Below, piece by piece: positions 17,155 to 26,696 of a DNA stretch of 64,000 nt; the stretch's first letter is position 1; each line of letters begins with the position of its first letter. The stretch is taken from the NCBI GenBank assembly GCA_934500875.1, contig CAKSTL010000008.1, positions 68,495-132,494 of the forward strand. The letters are read 5' to 3'. The position numbers were made by a program, and so were the translations under genes. The notes below the pieces were generated by a model. The model was not told where the DNA came from, made no database searches, and saw nothing but the letters and a program-made list of their open reading frames with translations. The DNA comes from an uncultured Clostridia bacterium (GTDB lineage: Bacteria > Bacillota > Clostridia > UMGS1810).

Positions 17155-18467
17155 ACAAGCGCCTCCGATATTTTCTTTGAAATTTCTTTAACCAAAGAAA
17201 TTGAGCGCAAAGCGATTTTTTCATTTTTTTCTTTCTTTTTGCGTATTCTCTCGCCCAGAGGCTCCATAATTCCGAAGTTTACGTTCATAGGCTGAAAATC
17301 GGTAATTTGCGTATTGCTTATATAGTTTGAAAGGGCGCCTATAGCGGTGAATGATGTAAAATCTATCATCTCTTTGCCGTTTAGCATCATAAGCATATTA
17401 AGCCCTGCCGAAAGCCCCGACGCAGCCGATTCGACATACCCTTCAACGCCTGTAATCTGGCCTGCAAAAAATATTTTTTCGCATCTTTTTGTCTGATAGT
17501 ATTTGTTTAAAAGCTTCGGCGAATTGATGTATGTGTTGCGGTGCATAACGCCGTACCGCAGAAATTCTGCGTTTTCAAGCCCGGGAATGAGTGAAAAAAC
17601 ACGTTTTTGCTCGCCGAATTTAAGGTGAGTCTGAAATCCGACGATATTATACATTGTTGCGCCCTTATTATCCTGCCGCAGCTGAACAACCGCATACGGA
17701 AGATTTCCGTCCTTTGGATTTTCCAGCCCGACGGGCTTTAAAGGTCCGAACAAAAGCGTCATCTCGCCTCGTTTTGCCATTTGCTCAACAGGCATACAGC
17801 CTTCAAAAACAGAGCCGCTTTCAAACCCGTGAACATTTGCACATTCCGCATTTATAAGCTCGGTATAGAACTTATAATATTCATCCTTTGTCATAGGGCA
17901 GTTTATATAATCCGCATCACCTTTTCCGTAGCGTGCCGCCTTGTACGCCTTGGTCATATCAATGCTGTCGTATGAAACAATCGGCGCCGCAGCGTCGTAA
18001 AAGTGCAGATATTCGCCGCCGAAAAACTTTTGTATATCGTCATAAAGCGCACCGTCGGTTAACGGGCCGCTTGCGACGATTGTGTAACTGTCGGTATCAA
18101 GGCTTGAAATTTCTTCATTTATCACCGTTATATTTTCGTTTTCTTTGATTTTTTCGGTAACAAGCTTTGAAAATTCTTCTCTGTCAACCGCAAGCGCACC
18201 GCCTGCGGGAACACGTGTTTTGTCGGCGCATTCCATAACAAGCGAACCTAAAATGCGCATTTCTTCTTTTAAAAGTCCCACTGCGTTTTCGATATTTGCC
18301 GCACGCAGCGAATTGCTGCACACGAGCTCGCAAAAATTTTCATTCTTGTGCGCAGGAGAAAACTTTTTCGGCTTCATTTCAAAAAGATTTACCTTTATAT
18401 TGTGCTGCGCAAGAACATATGCCGCCTCACAGCCTGCAAGACCTGCGCCGATAACATTAACCGTCAT
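17151..18467 (-). CDS. trmFO: tRNA (uracil-54-C5) methyltransferase, folate and FAD dependent
   Basis: 438 residues of TrmFO. The FAD motif is VIGAGLAGCEAA, the folate/tRNA region begins HKNENFCELVCSNSLRA, and GQITGVEGYVESAASGL is the GidA-like C-terminal flavin motif. Position-54 ribothymidine formation with methylene-THF is known for this family, which replaces TrmA in most Firmicutes. The gene lies 12 bases after topA and just before rnhA, in the usual dprA-topA-trmFO order. Confidence 0.96.
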   Translation of the reverse strand: MTVNVIGAGLAGCEAAYVLAQHNIKVNLFEMKPKKFSPAHKNENFCELVCSNSLRAANIENAVGLLKEEMRILGSLVMECADKTRVPAGGALAVDREEFSKLVTEKIKENENITVINEEISSLDTDSYTIVASGPLTDGALYDDIQKFFGGEYLHFYDAAAPIVSYDSIDMTKAYKAARYGKGDADYINCPMTKDEYYKFYTELINAECANVHGFESGSVFEGCMPVEQMAKRGEMTLLFGPLKPVGLENPKDGNLPYAVVQLRQDNKGATMYNIVGFQTHLKFGEQKRVFSLIPGLENAEFLRYGVMHRNTYINSPKLLNKYYQTKRCEKIFFAGQITGVEGYVESAASGLSAGLNMLMMLNGKEMIDFTSFTAIGALSNYISNTQITDFQPMNVNFGIMEPLGERIRKKKEKNEKIALRSISLVKEISKKISEALV

Positions 18468-18479
18468 ATTTTGTATCCT

Positions 18480-20609
18480 CTATTTTTCAGCGTCTTTTTT
18501 TGCCTTTTTTGTCTTTTTTGCGTTTTCTTTTTCATCTCTGCACTTGGGACAGTATTTTCCTTTAAATCTGCCTGTTCGCTGATACATTATGCCGCCGCAT
18601 TCGGGACATTTTTCGTCCAGCGGTTTATCCCAGCTTGTAAAGTCACATTCGGGATATCCTTCGCAGCCGTAAAAAAGCTTTCCGCTTTTTGTTTTCTTTT
18701 CAACGACGGCTTTTCCGCACTTGGGGCAAAGCGTGCCGGTTTTTTTGACAATTGCCTTTGCGTTGCGGCATTCGGGAAATCCGGGACAAGCAAGAAATTT
18801 TCCGAATCTTCCGTGTTTATATACCATAAGACGTCCGCATTTTTCGCATACAACGTCCGAAACTTCGTCTTTTAATTCAATGTTCCCTATTGCCTCCTCC
18901 GCTTTTTCAACGGTTTTTACAAACGGGGGATAAAAGTCTGCGATAACAGTATGCCAGTCTATATCACCGTCCGCAACCATATCAAGCTGTTCCTCCATTG
19001 CGGCGGTGAAGGTAACATCCACAATTTTTGAAAAATATTCCTTCATAAGGTCGGTTACAATCATACCGAGTTCTGTTGCGGCAAGCTGTTTTTTCTCACG
19101 CAGAACATATCCTCTGGCAATAATCGTAGTAATTGTCGGAGAATAGGTGGAAGGTCTGCCTATTCCTTTTTCTTCAAGCGCTTTGATAAGACTTGCTTCG
19201 GTGTAACGTGCCGGCGGCTGGGTAAATTTTTGCTCCTCCTTAAGCTCTTTAAGTTTTAAAATATCGCCTTTTTCAAGCTTGGGAAGCTTTTTCTCCGCCT
19301 CCTCTTTTTTATCGGTGCCCTCGGTATAGAGAATTGTAAAACCGTCAAATTTAACCGAAGTTCCCGTTGCTTTGAAGGTATATGAGTTTGCGTCGATTGT
19401 TGCCGAAACAGCGTCATAGACAACATTTGTCATCTGGCTTGACAGAAATCTTTCCCAAATAAGCTTGTAGAGCTTAAACTGGTCGTTTGAAAGACTGTCT
19501 TTGATTTTGACGGGCGAAAGGTCAAGGTACGTCGGACGTATTGCTTCGTGAGCGTCCTGAGCCTCCTTTTTGGTTTTGTAAATCCTGGGGGAGGGGGTGA
19601 TATAATTATCGCCGTAAACTTCCTTTATATAGCTTCGTGCCTGTGCCTGAAACTCTGCCGAAATTCTTAAAGAATCGGTTCTCATATATGTGATAAGACC
19701 CACGGTGCCTTTGCCGGGAATGTTAATTCCTTCGTAGAGCTGCTGTGCCGCCTGCATTGTACGCTTTGTGGTAAAGCCTAATTTTCTTGCCGCCTCCTGC
19801 TGCATTGTGCTTGTGGTAAACGGAGGCGCAGGGGTGCGCTGTTTTACCGATTCTTTAACATTGGAAACGGTGTATACGGCGTCTTTAAGACCGTCGAGAA
19901 TTTTGTTTGTGTCCTCCTCGGTTTTAAGGTCGTATTTTTTGCCGTCAATGCCGTAGAATTTTGCGGTAAGCGATTTTTTATCCTTTAAAAGATGTGCGTC
20001 CAAAGTCCAGTATTCTTCGGGAATAAAGGCATTTATTTCGTTTTCTCTGTCGCACACAAGCCTTGTTGCAACCGACTGCACTCTGCCGGCGCTTAAGCCT
20101 TTTTTTACCTTTTTCCACAAAAGCGGACTTATTTTGTAGCCCACGATACGGTCAAGAACACGTCTTGTCTGCTGTGCGTCAACCAGGTTTATGTCAATTT
20201 CACGGGGACTTTTTATAGATTCGGTAACTGCCGTTTTTGTTATTTCGTTAAATGTTATACGGCATTTTTCGTTTGTGTCAATTCCGAGTATTCGTGCAAG
20301 GTGCCACGAAATAGCCTCGCCCTCACGGTCAGGGTCGGTTGCAAGATATATTTTCGACACCGATTTTGCCTCTTTTTTCAGCGAATTTACAAGCTCCGCC
20401 TTTCCTCTTATCGTAATATATTTAGGCTCGTAGTTGTTTTCGGGGTCAATGCCGAGCTTGCTTTTGGGAAGGTCGATTAAGTGTCCCATACTCGCCATAA
20501 CCTTGTAATCTTTTCCGAGATATTTTTTTATAGTCCCTGCTTTTGCCGGGGACTCAACAATAACCAGTTTTCCTTTTTTTGTTTCTTTTGAAGCGGTTGA
20601 TTTTGCCAT
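18480..20609 (-). CDS. topA: DNA topoisomerase I
   Basis: 709 residues. The Toprim domain starts LVIVESPAKAGTIKKYLG with the acidic DPDREGEAISWH, and the catalytic Tyr lies in GLITYMRTDS. Three C-terminal Cys4 zinc modules follow, opening CEKCGRL, CPKCGKA and CPECGGI. The tail is Lys-rich (about 20 residues). It relaxes negative supercoils. It lies 51 bases after dprA and shares its transcript. Confidence 0.97.
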   Translation of the reverse strand: MAKSTASKETKKGKLVIVESPAKAGTIKKYLGKDYKVMASMGHLIDLPKSKLGIDPENNYEPKYITIRGKAELVNSLKKEAKSVSKIYLATDPDREGEAISWHLARILGIDTNEKCRITFNEITKTAVTESIKSPREIDINLVDAQQTRRVLDRIVGYKISPLLWKKVKKGLSAGRVQSVATRLVCDRENEINAFIPEEYWTLDAHLLKDKKSLTAKFYGIDGKKYDLKTEEDTNKILDGLKDAVYTVSNVKESVKQRTPAPPFTTSTMQQEAARKLGFTTKRTMQAAQQLYEGINIPGKGTVGLITYMRTDSLRISAEFQAQARSYIKEVYGDNYITPSPRIYKTKKEAQDAHEAIRPTYLDLSPVKIKDSLSNDQFKLYKLIWERFLSSQMTNVVYDAVSATIDANSYTFKATGTSVKFDGFTILYTEGTDKKEEAEKKLPKLEKGDILKLKELKEEQKFTQPPARYTEASLIKALEEKGIGRPSTYSPTITTIIARGYVLREKKQLAATELGMIVTDLMKEYFSKIVDVTFTAAMEEQLDMVADGDIDWHTVIADFYPPFVKTVEKAEEAIGNIELKDEVSDVVCEKCGRLMVYKHGRFGKFLACPGFPECRNAKAIVKKTGTLCPKCGKAVVEKKTKSGKLFYGCEGYPECDFTSWDKPLDEKCPECGGIMYQRTGRFKGKYCPKCRDEKENAKKTKKAKKDAEK

Positions 20610-20660
20610 AAAATCATAAACCTCCGTAAATTTTTATATTGAAAAGCCATAATAAGGCTG

Positions 20661-21806
20661 TTATATTGCCAGTTCGTAAATGTTTCCTGCGTTTGCAAAG
20701 ATTTTTCCGTCCATTTGCAGCGTCAGAAGAGCTGTTGAAAGACTTGAAATGTCAAGATTTGTAATTTCCGCAATTTTATCGCTGTGCAAAGGTCCGTTTG
20801 CAAGAGCCGAAAGAATTTTTTCTTCGGGCGAGTTTTCGCCGCCGTCCTCTTCGGTATCTTCCGGTTCAAAATCAAAAAATTTGTTAAAGTCCTCTGCATT
20901 TTGGTCTATGGCGTTTTGCATTTTTTCTTCGTCACGGGTTATATACATATTCAAAATATCGTCTGCGTTGGTAAGAACGTATGCGCCGTCTTTAAGAAGC
21001 TGATTTGTTCCTTTGGAATTGAGATTGTTGATATTTCCGGGCACCGCAAAAACATCTCTGCCATTGTCGTTTGCAAGACGTGCGGTTATCAGCGAGCCGC
21101 TCCTGAAGGTTGCCTCAATAACGGCAGTGCCTCTGCAAATGCCGCTTATTATTCGGTTTCTTTCGGGAAAATGATGTTTCAAAGGCTCGGCATTGGGCGG
21201 ATATTCCGTTATTACCATACCTGTTTCCATTATTCTTTTCATAAGATATGCGTTTGAGGCAGGATAAACCCTGTTAATTCCGCAGCCGAGCACTGCAACG
21301 GTGGGCATATGTGCGTCAAGCGCACCGAGATGTGCGGCAGCGTCAATGCCGTCCGCCATACCGCTTACCACAAGAATACCGTTTTTTGCAATATCGGACG
21401 AAATTGCACGGGCAACGTTTGTGCCGTACGGCGTTGCCTTTCTTGAGCCGACAACCGCAACGCAAAGGTAATCGTTAAGGTTAATAAACTTTTTGCCCCG
21501 GCAGTAGAGAACATAAGGGTAGTCGCACGTTTGCTTCAAAAGATACGGAAATTCCGCCATATCGGATGTAATTATTTTAACGTCGTATTTTGCAAGCGTT
21601 TTTATAAAGCCGTCAATGCCGTCAATACTCTTGTCCGCAAGCCTGTTTTTTTCGGAGGGCGACAGCCGAAACTGCGAAAAGCTTTCGTAAGGCGCTTCAT
21701 ATATATTGTCAACGGTCTTGAAAACCTCGTCGAGCATAATCTTAATTTTTGCACGGCTTATTCCGCATTTAACCGTAAGCCATAACCATTTTTCAAGATT
21801 TGTCAT
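20661..21806 (-). CDS. dprA: DNA-processing protein DprA
   Basis: 381 residues. An N-terminal helical SAM-like part precedes the Rossmann fold with VVGSRKATPYG, VVSGMADGIDAAAH, AVLGCGINRVYP, FPERNRIISG and EATFRSGSLITARLA. The C-terminal winged helix (about 315-380, HSDKIAEITNLDISSLSTALL) is the DprA_WH domain. It loads RecA on incoming single-stranded DNA during transformation. It heads the minus-strand row with topA, trmFO and rnhA. Confidence 0.95.
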   Translation of the reverse strand: MTNLEKWLWLTVKCGISRAKIKIMLDEVFKTVDNIYEAPYESFSQFRLSPSEKNRLADKSIDGIDGFIKTLAKYDVKIITSDMAEFPYLLKQTCDYPYVLYCRGKKFINLNDYLCVAVVGSRKATPYGTNVARAISSDIAKNGILVVSGMADGIDAAAHLGALDAHMPTVAVLGCGINRVYPASNAYLMKRIMETGMVITEYPPNAEPLKHHFPERNRIISGICRGTAVIEATFRSGSLITARLANDNGRDVFAVPGNINNLNSKGTNQLLKDGAYVLTNADDILNMYITRDEEKMQNAIDQNAEDFNKFFDFEPEDTEEDGGENSPEEKILSALANGPLHSDKIAEITNLDISSLSTALLTLQMDGKIFANAGNIYELAI

Positions 21807-22141
21807 TGTATATCACTCCGGATTTGTGTAAAAGTGTTTTGAAAATATTTACTATTTTATACACTACAATAAATTTTATGATTTGTAAAGAGTTTTTTTA
21901 AAAAAGTTTTTTCATCTATATATATACCGCTGTAAGTATTATGCGGGCAAAATGTCAAAAAATGCGTGATTAATTGTGAAAAAGTACTAAAAAATTCTAT
22001 ATCAAAAAATATTTTTGTGCAATTTTAACATAAATTAAGCAAAAATTTGGTTATTATATTTTTTTGCTTTTAAAGGAAATAAACGCTCCTAAATAGAAAT
22101 ATAATGTTAAGGACAATTTTTAAAATAAGGAGGAAAGGTAA
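21807..22141. other. AT-rich divergent intergenic region
   Basis: 335 bases between dprA and the EF-G-like gene. It is very AT-rich with several T and A runs, and it must hold the promoters of both directions. I see a AAGGAGG ribosome site for the plus-strand gene but no convincing RNA, repeat or unique promoter pair. Confidence 0.4.
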
Positions 22142-24211
22142 ATGTTTGACTATGAAACCAAAAACTTAAGAAACGTTTGCTTGATTTCGCACGGCAACGC
22201 CGGTAAGACGTCGCTTTGCGAGGCCTTGCTGTATAAGGCTAAAGCGACGGACAGACTGGGAAAAGTGCTTGACGGAAACACTGTATCGGACTATGACCCA
22301 GAGGAAATTAAGAGAAAAATTTCTATAAACACAACTATCGAGCCGCTTGAATGGAAAGGCGTTAAAATCAACATTATTGACACGCCGGGATATTTTGATT
22401 TTGTAGGCGAACAGATAGAGGGTGTTGAGGCGGCTGACAATGCGCTTATTATGGTAAGCGGAAAATCGGGCGTGAGTGCGGGAACGGAGCGTTCGTGGGA
22501 ATTTGCGCAGGCAAAAAATATGCCAATTATGTTCTTTATAAATAAGCTTGACGACCACAAAGCGAACTATCAGAAGGTTTTGGAGGAGCTTAAGGATAAT
22601 TTCGGAAAATCTGTCGCACCGTGCCTTTTCCCAATAAAAGACGGTGACGATTTTATAGGTTTTATAGATATCGTTTCAATGCAGGCAAAAATGTTTAACA
22701 AAGACGGAAGTATCACCTTTGAAGAAATCCCCGAAAATATGAAGGAAATTGCGCAGACAAACCGTGATATGCTTATGGAGGCGGTTGCTGAGGTAAGCGA
22801 TGAATTTATGGAAAAGTATTTTGACGGCGGAGAATTTACCGACGACGAAATTACCTACGCATTAAAGCACGGCGTTAAGGAGGGCAGCTTTGTCCCCGTT
22901 TTGTGCGGTTCTGTTTTAAAGGGCATAGGCATTGAAATTTTGCTTGACTATATGCGCAAATATTTTTGCAATCCTGCCGAAGCAAGCACTGTAATCGGAG
23001 AAAATCCCAAAACGGGCGAGGCGGTTGAAATTAATGCCGACCGTGATGCGCCTTTGTGCGCAAGGGTTTTTAAAACCGTTGTTGACCCGTACATAGGAAA
23101 AATGTCGTTTGTAAAGGTTTTGTCGGGCACTCTTTGCGCTGACAGCACGGTTTACAATTCCGAAAAAGGTGAAAACGAAAAAATTGCCAAGCTGTTTGTC
23201 CTCAGGGGAAAGAAACAGATTGATGTTCCGAGGCTTTATGCGGGCGATATCGGCGCCACCACAAAGCTTGCGCACACCGATACGTCGGATACGCTCTGCT
23301 CCGCAAAGGATATTGTAAAACTTGAAAAAATTGAATTTCCCGAGCCTGTTTTGTCGCTTGCGGTTGTTCCCAAGGCTAAGGGCGACGAAGAAAAAATCAG
23401 CGCAGGCTTAAACAAGCTTGTTGAAGAGGACCCCACATTTAAGGTGTATCAGAATAAGGAAACAAAACAGACAATTATTGCGGGCACCGGCGAACAGCAT
23501 CTCAACATTATAACCACCAAGCTTCAGACAAAATTCGGCGTTGCGGTTGACCTTGCCGAGCCGAAAATTGCATACAGAGAAACAATTAAAAAGAAGGTTA
23601 AGGTTGAAGGAAAACATAAAAAACAATCGGGCGGACACGGTCAGTACGGTCACGTTTGGATTGAATTTGAGCCGTGTGACAGCGAGGATTTGGTGTTTGA
23701 AGAAAAGGTGTTCGGCGGCTCTGTTCCCAAAAACTTTTTCCCGGCTGTTGAAAAAGGGCTTCGTGACAGCGTAAAATGCGGAGTTCTGGCAGGATATCCC
23801 GTTGTTAACCTGAAGGCTACTCTTGTTGACGGCTCGTATCACAGCGTTGATTCCTCCGAAATGGCATTCAAGACGGCGGCAAATCTTGCATACAAGACAG
23901 GACTTGCTCAGGCAAATCCCGTGCTTTTGGAGCCGGTGGGACGTCTTAAGGTTACGGCGAGAAACGATTATACCGGCGATATTGTGGGTGATATCAACAA
24001 GCGCAGGGGAAGAGTTCTCGGAATGAATCCGACAGGCAAAAACGTTACCGAGGTTGAGGCTGAGGTGCCAATGGGCGAAATGGCAAAATATGCGATTGAT
24101 TTAAGGGCGCTCACCAACGGCAGAGGTAAGTTTGGGTTTGTTTTTGACCACTACGAGGAGGCTCCGTTCAATGTTTGCGAAAAGGTAATTGCCGAAGGCA
24201 AGAAACAATAA
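22142..24211 (+). CDS. EF-G-like translation GTPase (second-copy type)
   Basis: 689 residues with the full EF-G architecture: GTPase, domain II, III, IV (GGHGQYGHVWIEFE, GYPVVNLKATLVDG) and V. GTPase motifs are G1 HGNAGKTSL, G3 IIDTPGYFDF and G4 NKLD. The P-loop differs from canonical FusA (AHIDAGKTT) and the protein lies outside any str ribosomal operon. It is therefore best read as the EF-G paralogue common in Clostridia and related to EF-G2 and Tet-type proteins. Its job (elongation, recycling or stress) is unknown. It starts ATG 22142 after AAGGAGG and ends before a strong terminator. Confidence 0.88.
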   Translation: MFDYETKNLRNVCLISHGNAGKTSLCEALLYKAKATDRLGKVLDGNTVSDYDPEEIKRKISINTTIEPLEWKGVKINIIDTPGYFDFVGEQIEGVEAADNALIMVSGKSGVSAGTERSWEFAQAKNMPIMFFINKLDDHKANYQKVLEELKDNFGKSVAPCLFPIKDGDDFIGFIDIVSMQAKMFNKDGSITFEEIPENMKEIAQTNRDMLMEAVAEVSDEFMEKYFDGGEFTDDEITYALKHGVKEGSFVPVLCGSVLKGIGIEILLDYMRKYFCNPAEASTVIGENPKTGEAVEINADRDAPLCARVFKTVVDPYIGKMSFVKVLSGTLCADSTVYNSEKGENEKIAKLFVLRGKKQIDVPRLYAGDIGATTKLAHTDTSDTLCSAKDIVKLEKIEFPEPVLSLAVVPKAKGDEEKISAGLNKLVEEDPTFKVYQNKETKQTIIAGTGEQHLNIITTKLQTKFGVAVDLAEPKIAYRETIKKKVKVEGKHKKQSGGHGQYGHVWIEFEPCDSEDLVFEEKVFGGSVPKNFFPAVEKGLRDSVKCGVLAGYPVVNLKATLVDGSYHSVDSSEMAFKTAANLAYKTGLAQANPVLLEPVGRLKVTARNDYTGDIVGDINKRRGRVLGMNPTGKNVTEVEAEVPMGEMAKYAIDLRALTNGRGKFGFVFDHYEEAPFNVCEKVIAEGKKQ

Positions 24212-24218
24212 ATTTTAA

Positions 24219-24248
24219 AGCGTCTGCAAAAATGCAGGCGCTTTTTTG
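24219..24248 (+). terminator. Terminator after EF-G-like gene
   Basis: A 9-bp stem, AGCGTCTGC (24219-24227) with GCAGGCGCT (24234-24242), has one G-T pair and a 6-base loop, then TTTTTT. Confidence 0.92.
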
Positions 24249-24318
24249 CATAAAAATATTGCATTTTTTGAAAAAATGTTGTATAATTATACAAAATTCA
24301 CATTTTGGAGGAATTGCA

Positions 24319-25698
24319 ATGAAACTTTGGGGCGGACGTTTTGAAAAGGGGACGGACGAGCTTGTAAATGATTTTAATTCGTCAATCCGTTTTGATAAAA
24401 GAATGTATAAACAGGATATCGCCGGCAGTATTGCGCACGCAAAAATGCTTGGAAAATGCGGTGTTATAAGCGCTGACGAAAGCAAGCTTATTACAGATAC
24501 GCTGAAAGAAATTTTAGGCGAAATCGAAGAGGGAAAGGCTTGTTTTATGATTGACGCAGAGGATATTCATATGAATATCGAAACTATGCTTATTGAAAAA
24601 ATAGGCGATACGGGCAAAAAACTGCACACCGGCAGAAGCAGAAACGACCAGGTTGCCCTTGACATACGAATGTATTTAAGGGACGAAACGGACGAAATTG
24701 TAAAAATGCTCAAAAATCTTCTTTCGGTGCTTATAAAAATTGCAAAGGACAATCTTGAAACCATAATGCCGGGCTATACACACCTTCAGAAGGCGCAGCC
24801 CATAACCCTTGCGCATCATATGTGCGCATATACGCAGATGTTTGAGCGTGACATTATGCGTCTTTGCGATTTGCGAAAAAGAATTAACATAATGCCGCTC
24901 GGTTCGGGTGCGCTTGCGGCAACAACCTATCCTTTTGACCGTGAATTTGTTGCAAAAGAGCTTTCGTTTGACGGTATCACATATAATTCTCTCGACGGCG
25001 TTTCGGACAGGGATTTTGTGATTGAGATGTCGTCTGCGCTGTCAATTATTATGATGCATCTTTCACGCTTTTGCGAGGAGCTGATTTTGTGGAATTCCAA
25101 CGAGTTTTCGTTTGTTGAAATGGACGATTCGTGTTCGACCGGCTCAAGCATTATGCCGCAGAAGAAAAACCCCGACGTTGCCGAGCTTATAAGGGGAAAA
25201 ACGGGAAGGGTATACGGCAGTCTTATAACAATTCTTACGGTTATGAAGGGTATTCCGCTTGCATACAATAAGGATATGCAGGAGGATAAAGAGTGCGTTT
25301 TTGACGCAATTGACACCGTAAAGCTTTGCATACCCGTTTTTGCAAAAATGCTATATACGTTAAAATTCAACAAAGAAGCTATGTATAAAGGCGCCGGCGG
25401 CGGATTTACGAATGCAACCGACGTTGCGGATTATCTTGTACGTAAAAACATTCCTTTCCGCAAGGCACACGAAATTGTGGGAAAGACCGTGCTTTACGCA
25501 ACCAAGAAAGGAAAATCGCTCTCTGAGCTTACTATAGCCGAGTACAAAGAAATCTGCCCGGAAATAGACGAGGATATTTACGATGCGATTGATTTGAAAA
25601 CCTGCGTTGAGGGAAGAAAAATCACAGGCGGCCCCGCAAAAGAAGCGGTTTTAAAGACAATAGAAAAAGATTTGGATTTTCTGGAAAAAGATTTTTAA
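24319..25698 (+). CDS. argH: Argininosuccinate lyase
   Basis: 459 residues from ATG 24319 behind GGAGG. It opens KLWGGRFEKGTDELVNDFN, has HTGRSRNDQVALD, PGYTHLQKAQPITLAHH, and the fumarase/aspartase superfamily signature GSSIMPQKKNPD whose Ser acts in catalysis. It cleaves argininosuccinate to arginine and fumarate. No argG or other arginine gene lies in the window, so it stands alone. It is preceded by a terminator and followed by the infC promoter. Confidence 0.97.
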   Translation: MKLWGGRFEKGTDELVNDFNSSIRFDKRMYKQDIAGSIAHAKMLGKCGVISADESKLITDTLKEILGEIEEGKACFMIDAEDIHMNIETMLIEKIGDTGKKLHTGRSRNDQVALDIRMYLRDETDEIVKMLKNLLSVLIKIAKDNLETIMPGYTHLQKAQPITLAHHMCAYTQMFERDIMRLCDLRKRINIMPLGSGALAATTYPFDREFVAKELSFDGITYNSLDGVSDRDFVIEMSSALSIIMMHLSRFCEELILWNSNEFSFVEMDDSCSTGSSIMPQKKNPDVAELIRGKTGRVYGSLITILTVMKGIPLAYNKDMQEDKECVFDAIDTVKLCIPVFAKMLYTLKFNKEAMYKGAGGGFTNATDVADYLVRKNIPFRKAHEIVGKTVLYATKKGKSLSELTIAEYKEICPEIDEDIYDAIDLKTCVEGRKITGGPAKEAVLKTIEKDLDFLEKDF

Positions 25699-25705
25699 AA
25701 AATAC

Positions 25706-25734
25706 TTGACAAATATAAACCATTGTGGTAATAT
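25706..25734 (+). promoter_or_regulatory. Promoter of infC-rpmI-rplT
   Basis: TTGACA (25706-25711), 17 bases, TAATAT (25729-25734). The predicted transcript has a leader of about 160 bases before the infC start. Confidence 0.8.
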
Positions 25735-25740
25735 TATTGG

Positions 25741-25881
25741 TAGCTTGATTTGATAAATTCAGATTTTTAAGCTGACACAAAAGTAGAAGATCCGCTTCTC
25801 ACCTTACGGTTTAAAGGTATCGGTAAGGTCCGTGTTTTGTTTTTGCTTATGCACGGCAGGTGGATTTTCACCTGCTTTTTT
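25741..25881 (+). promoter_or_regulatory. infC leader with attenuator (L20-leader-like)
   Basis: The leader folds into several stems: AGAAG with CTTCT (about 25785-25799), CCTTAC with GTAAGG (about 25802-25828), and last an intrinsic terminator GCAGGTG (25856-25862) with CACCTGC (25869-25875) plus six T. The terminator ends only 10 bases before the ribosome site. In B. subtilis, L20 binds the leader of this operon and promotes premature termination; the same logic is inferred here from position and shape, not from alignment. Confidence 0.6.
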
Positions 25882-25904
25882 ATTTTGTTTGGAGGTGCTT
25901 TGTC

Positions 25905-26414
25905 ATCAGTAATAAGGAATTAATGATTAACGAAGAAATCAGAGATAAACAGGTGCGTGTTATCTCGTCGGACGGCGAACAGCTCGGCGTTATGAGCTCG
26001 AAAGACGCTTTGAATATTGCCGAACAAAAGGGAATGGACCTTGTTAAAATCGCTCCGCAGGCTACTCCGCCCGTATGCAAAATTATGGATTACGGAAAGT
26101 ATAAGTTTGAGCTTGCAAAGCGTGACAGGGAAACAAAGAAAAACCAGAAGGTTGTTAATATTAAAGAAATCCGTCTTTCGCCTTCTATCGATACAAACGA
26201 TTTCAACACTAAGGTTAATCATACGCTTAAATTTTTAAAATCGGGTGATAAGGTAAAAATAACCGTGCGTTTCCGCGGCAGAGAGGTTAACCATTCTTCG
26301 CTCGGAAAAGTGCTTCTCGATAAGTTTGCGCAGGCTATCGAAGATGTTGCGGTGGTTGAGAAAAACGCAAAGCTTGAGGGCAGAAATATGTTTATGGTTA
26401 TTGCTCCGAAGTAA
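25905..26414 (+). CDS. infC: Translation initiation factor IF-3, rare ATC start
   Basis: About 169 residues. The best ribosome site, GGAGGT (25891-25896), is 8 bases before ATC at 25905, and the protein from there (ISNKELMINEEIRDKQVRVI) has the normal family N-terminus. The first ATG (25923) would remove six residues and is less well spaced. IF-3 genes are known for near-cognate ATT/ATC/ATA starts, which let IF-3 repress its own translation by rejecting them. Motifs include KIMDYGKYKFE and VKITVRFRGREV. It heads the infC-rpmI-rplT operon. Confidence 0.93.
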   Translation: MSNKELMINEEIRDKQVRVISSDGEQLGVMSSKDALNIAEQKGMDLVKIAPQATPPVCKIMDYGKYKFELAKRDRETKKNQKVVNIKEIRLSPSIDTNDFNTKVNHTLKFLKSGDKVKITVRFRGREVNHSSLGKVLLDKFAQAIEDVAVVEKNAKLEGRNMFMVIAPK

Positions 26415-26475
26415 GAAGCAAACGTTAAAAATGTCTTTATAAGACTTAAAAATTTCAGAAGGGAGTCATTTTATT

Positions 26476-26673
26476 ATGCCTAAAATCAAAACTCACAGAG
26501 CTTCGGCTAAAAGATTCAGCCTTACAAAAAACGGCAAGGTTAAAAGAGGACAGGCTTACAGAAGCCATATCCTTACAAAAAAATCAACTAAGAGAAAAAG
26601 AGGTTTGAGAAAGGCTGCGTATGCGTCAACCGCAAACGAGGCTACAATCAAGAGATTGATACTTTATAAATAA
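26476..26673 (+). CDS. rpmI: 50S ribosomal protein L35
   Basis: 65 residues, strongly basic, reading PKIKTHRASAKRFSLTKNGK then the conserved KRGQAYRSH and a Lys/Arg-rich tail. It is a component of the large subunit. It lies 61 bases after infC and 23 before rplT, with GAAGGGAG as ribosome site. Confidence 0.97.
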   Translation: MPKIKTHRASAKRFSLTKNGKVKRGQAYRSHILTKKSTKRKRGLRKAAYASTANEATIKRLILYK

Positions 26674-26696
26674 TACAGAAAAGGAGTGTACTCACA

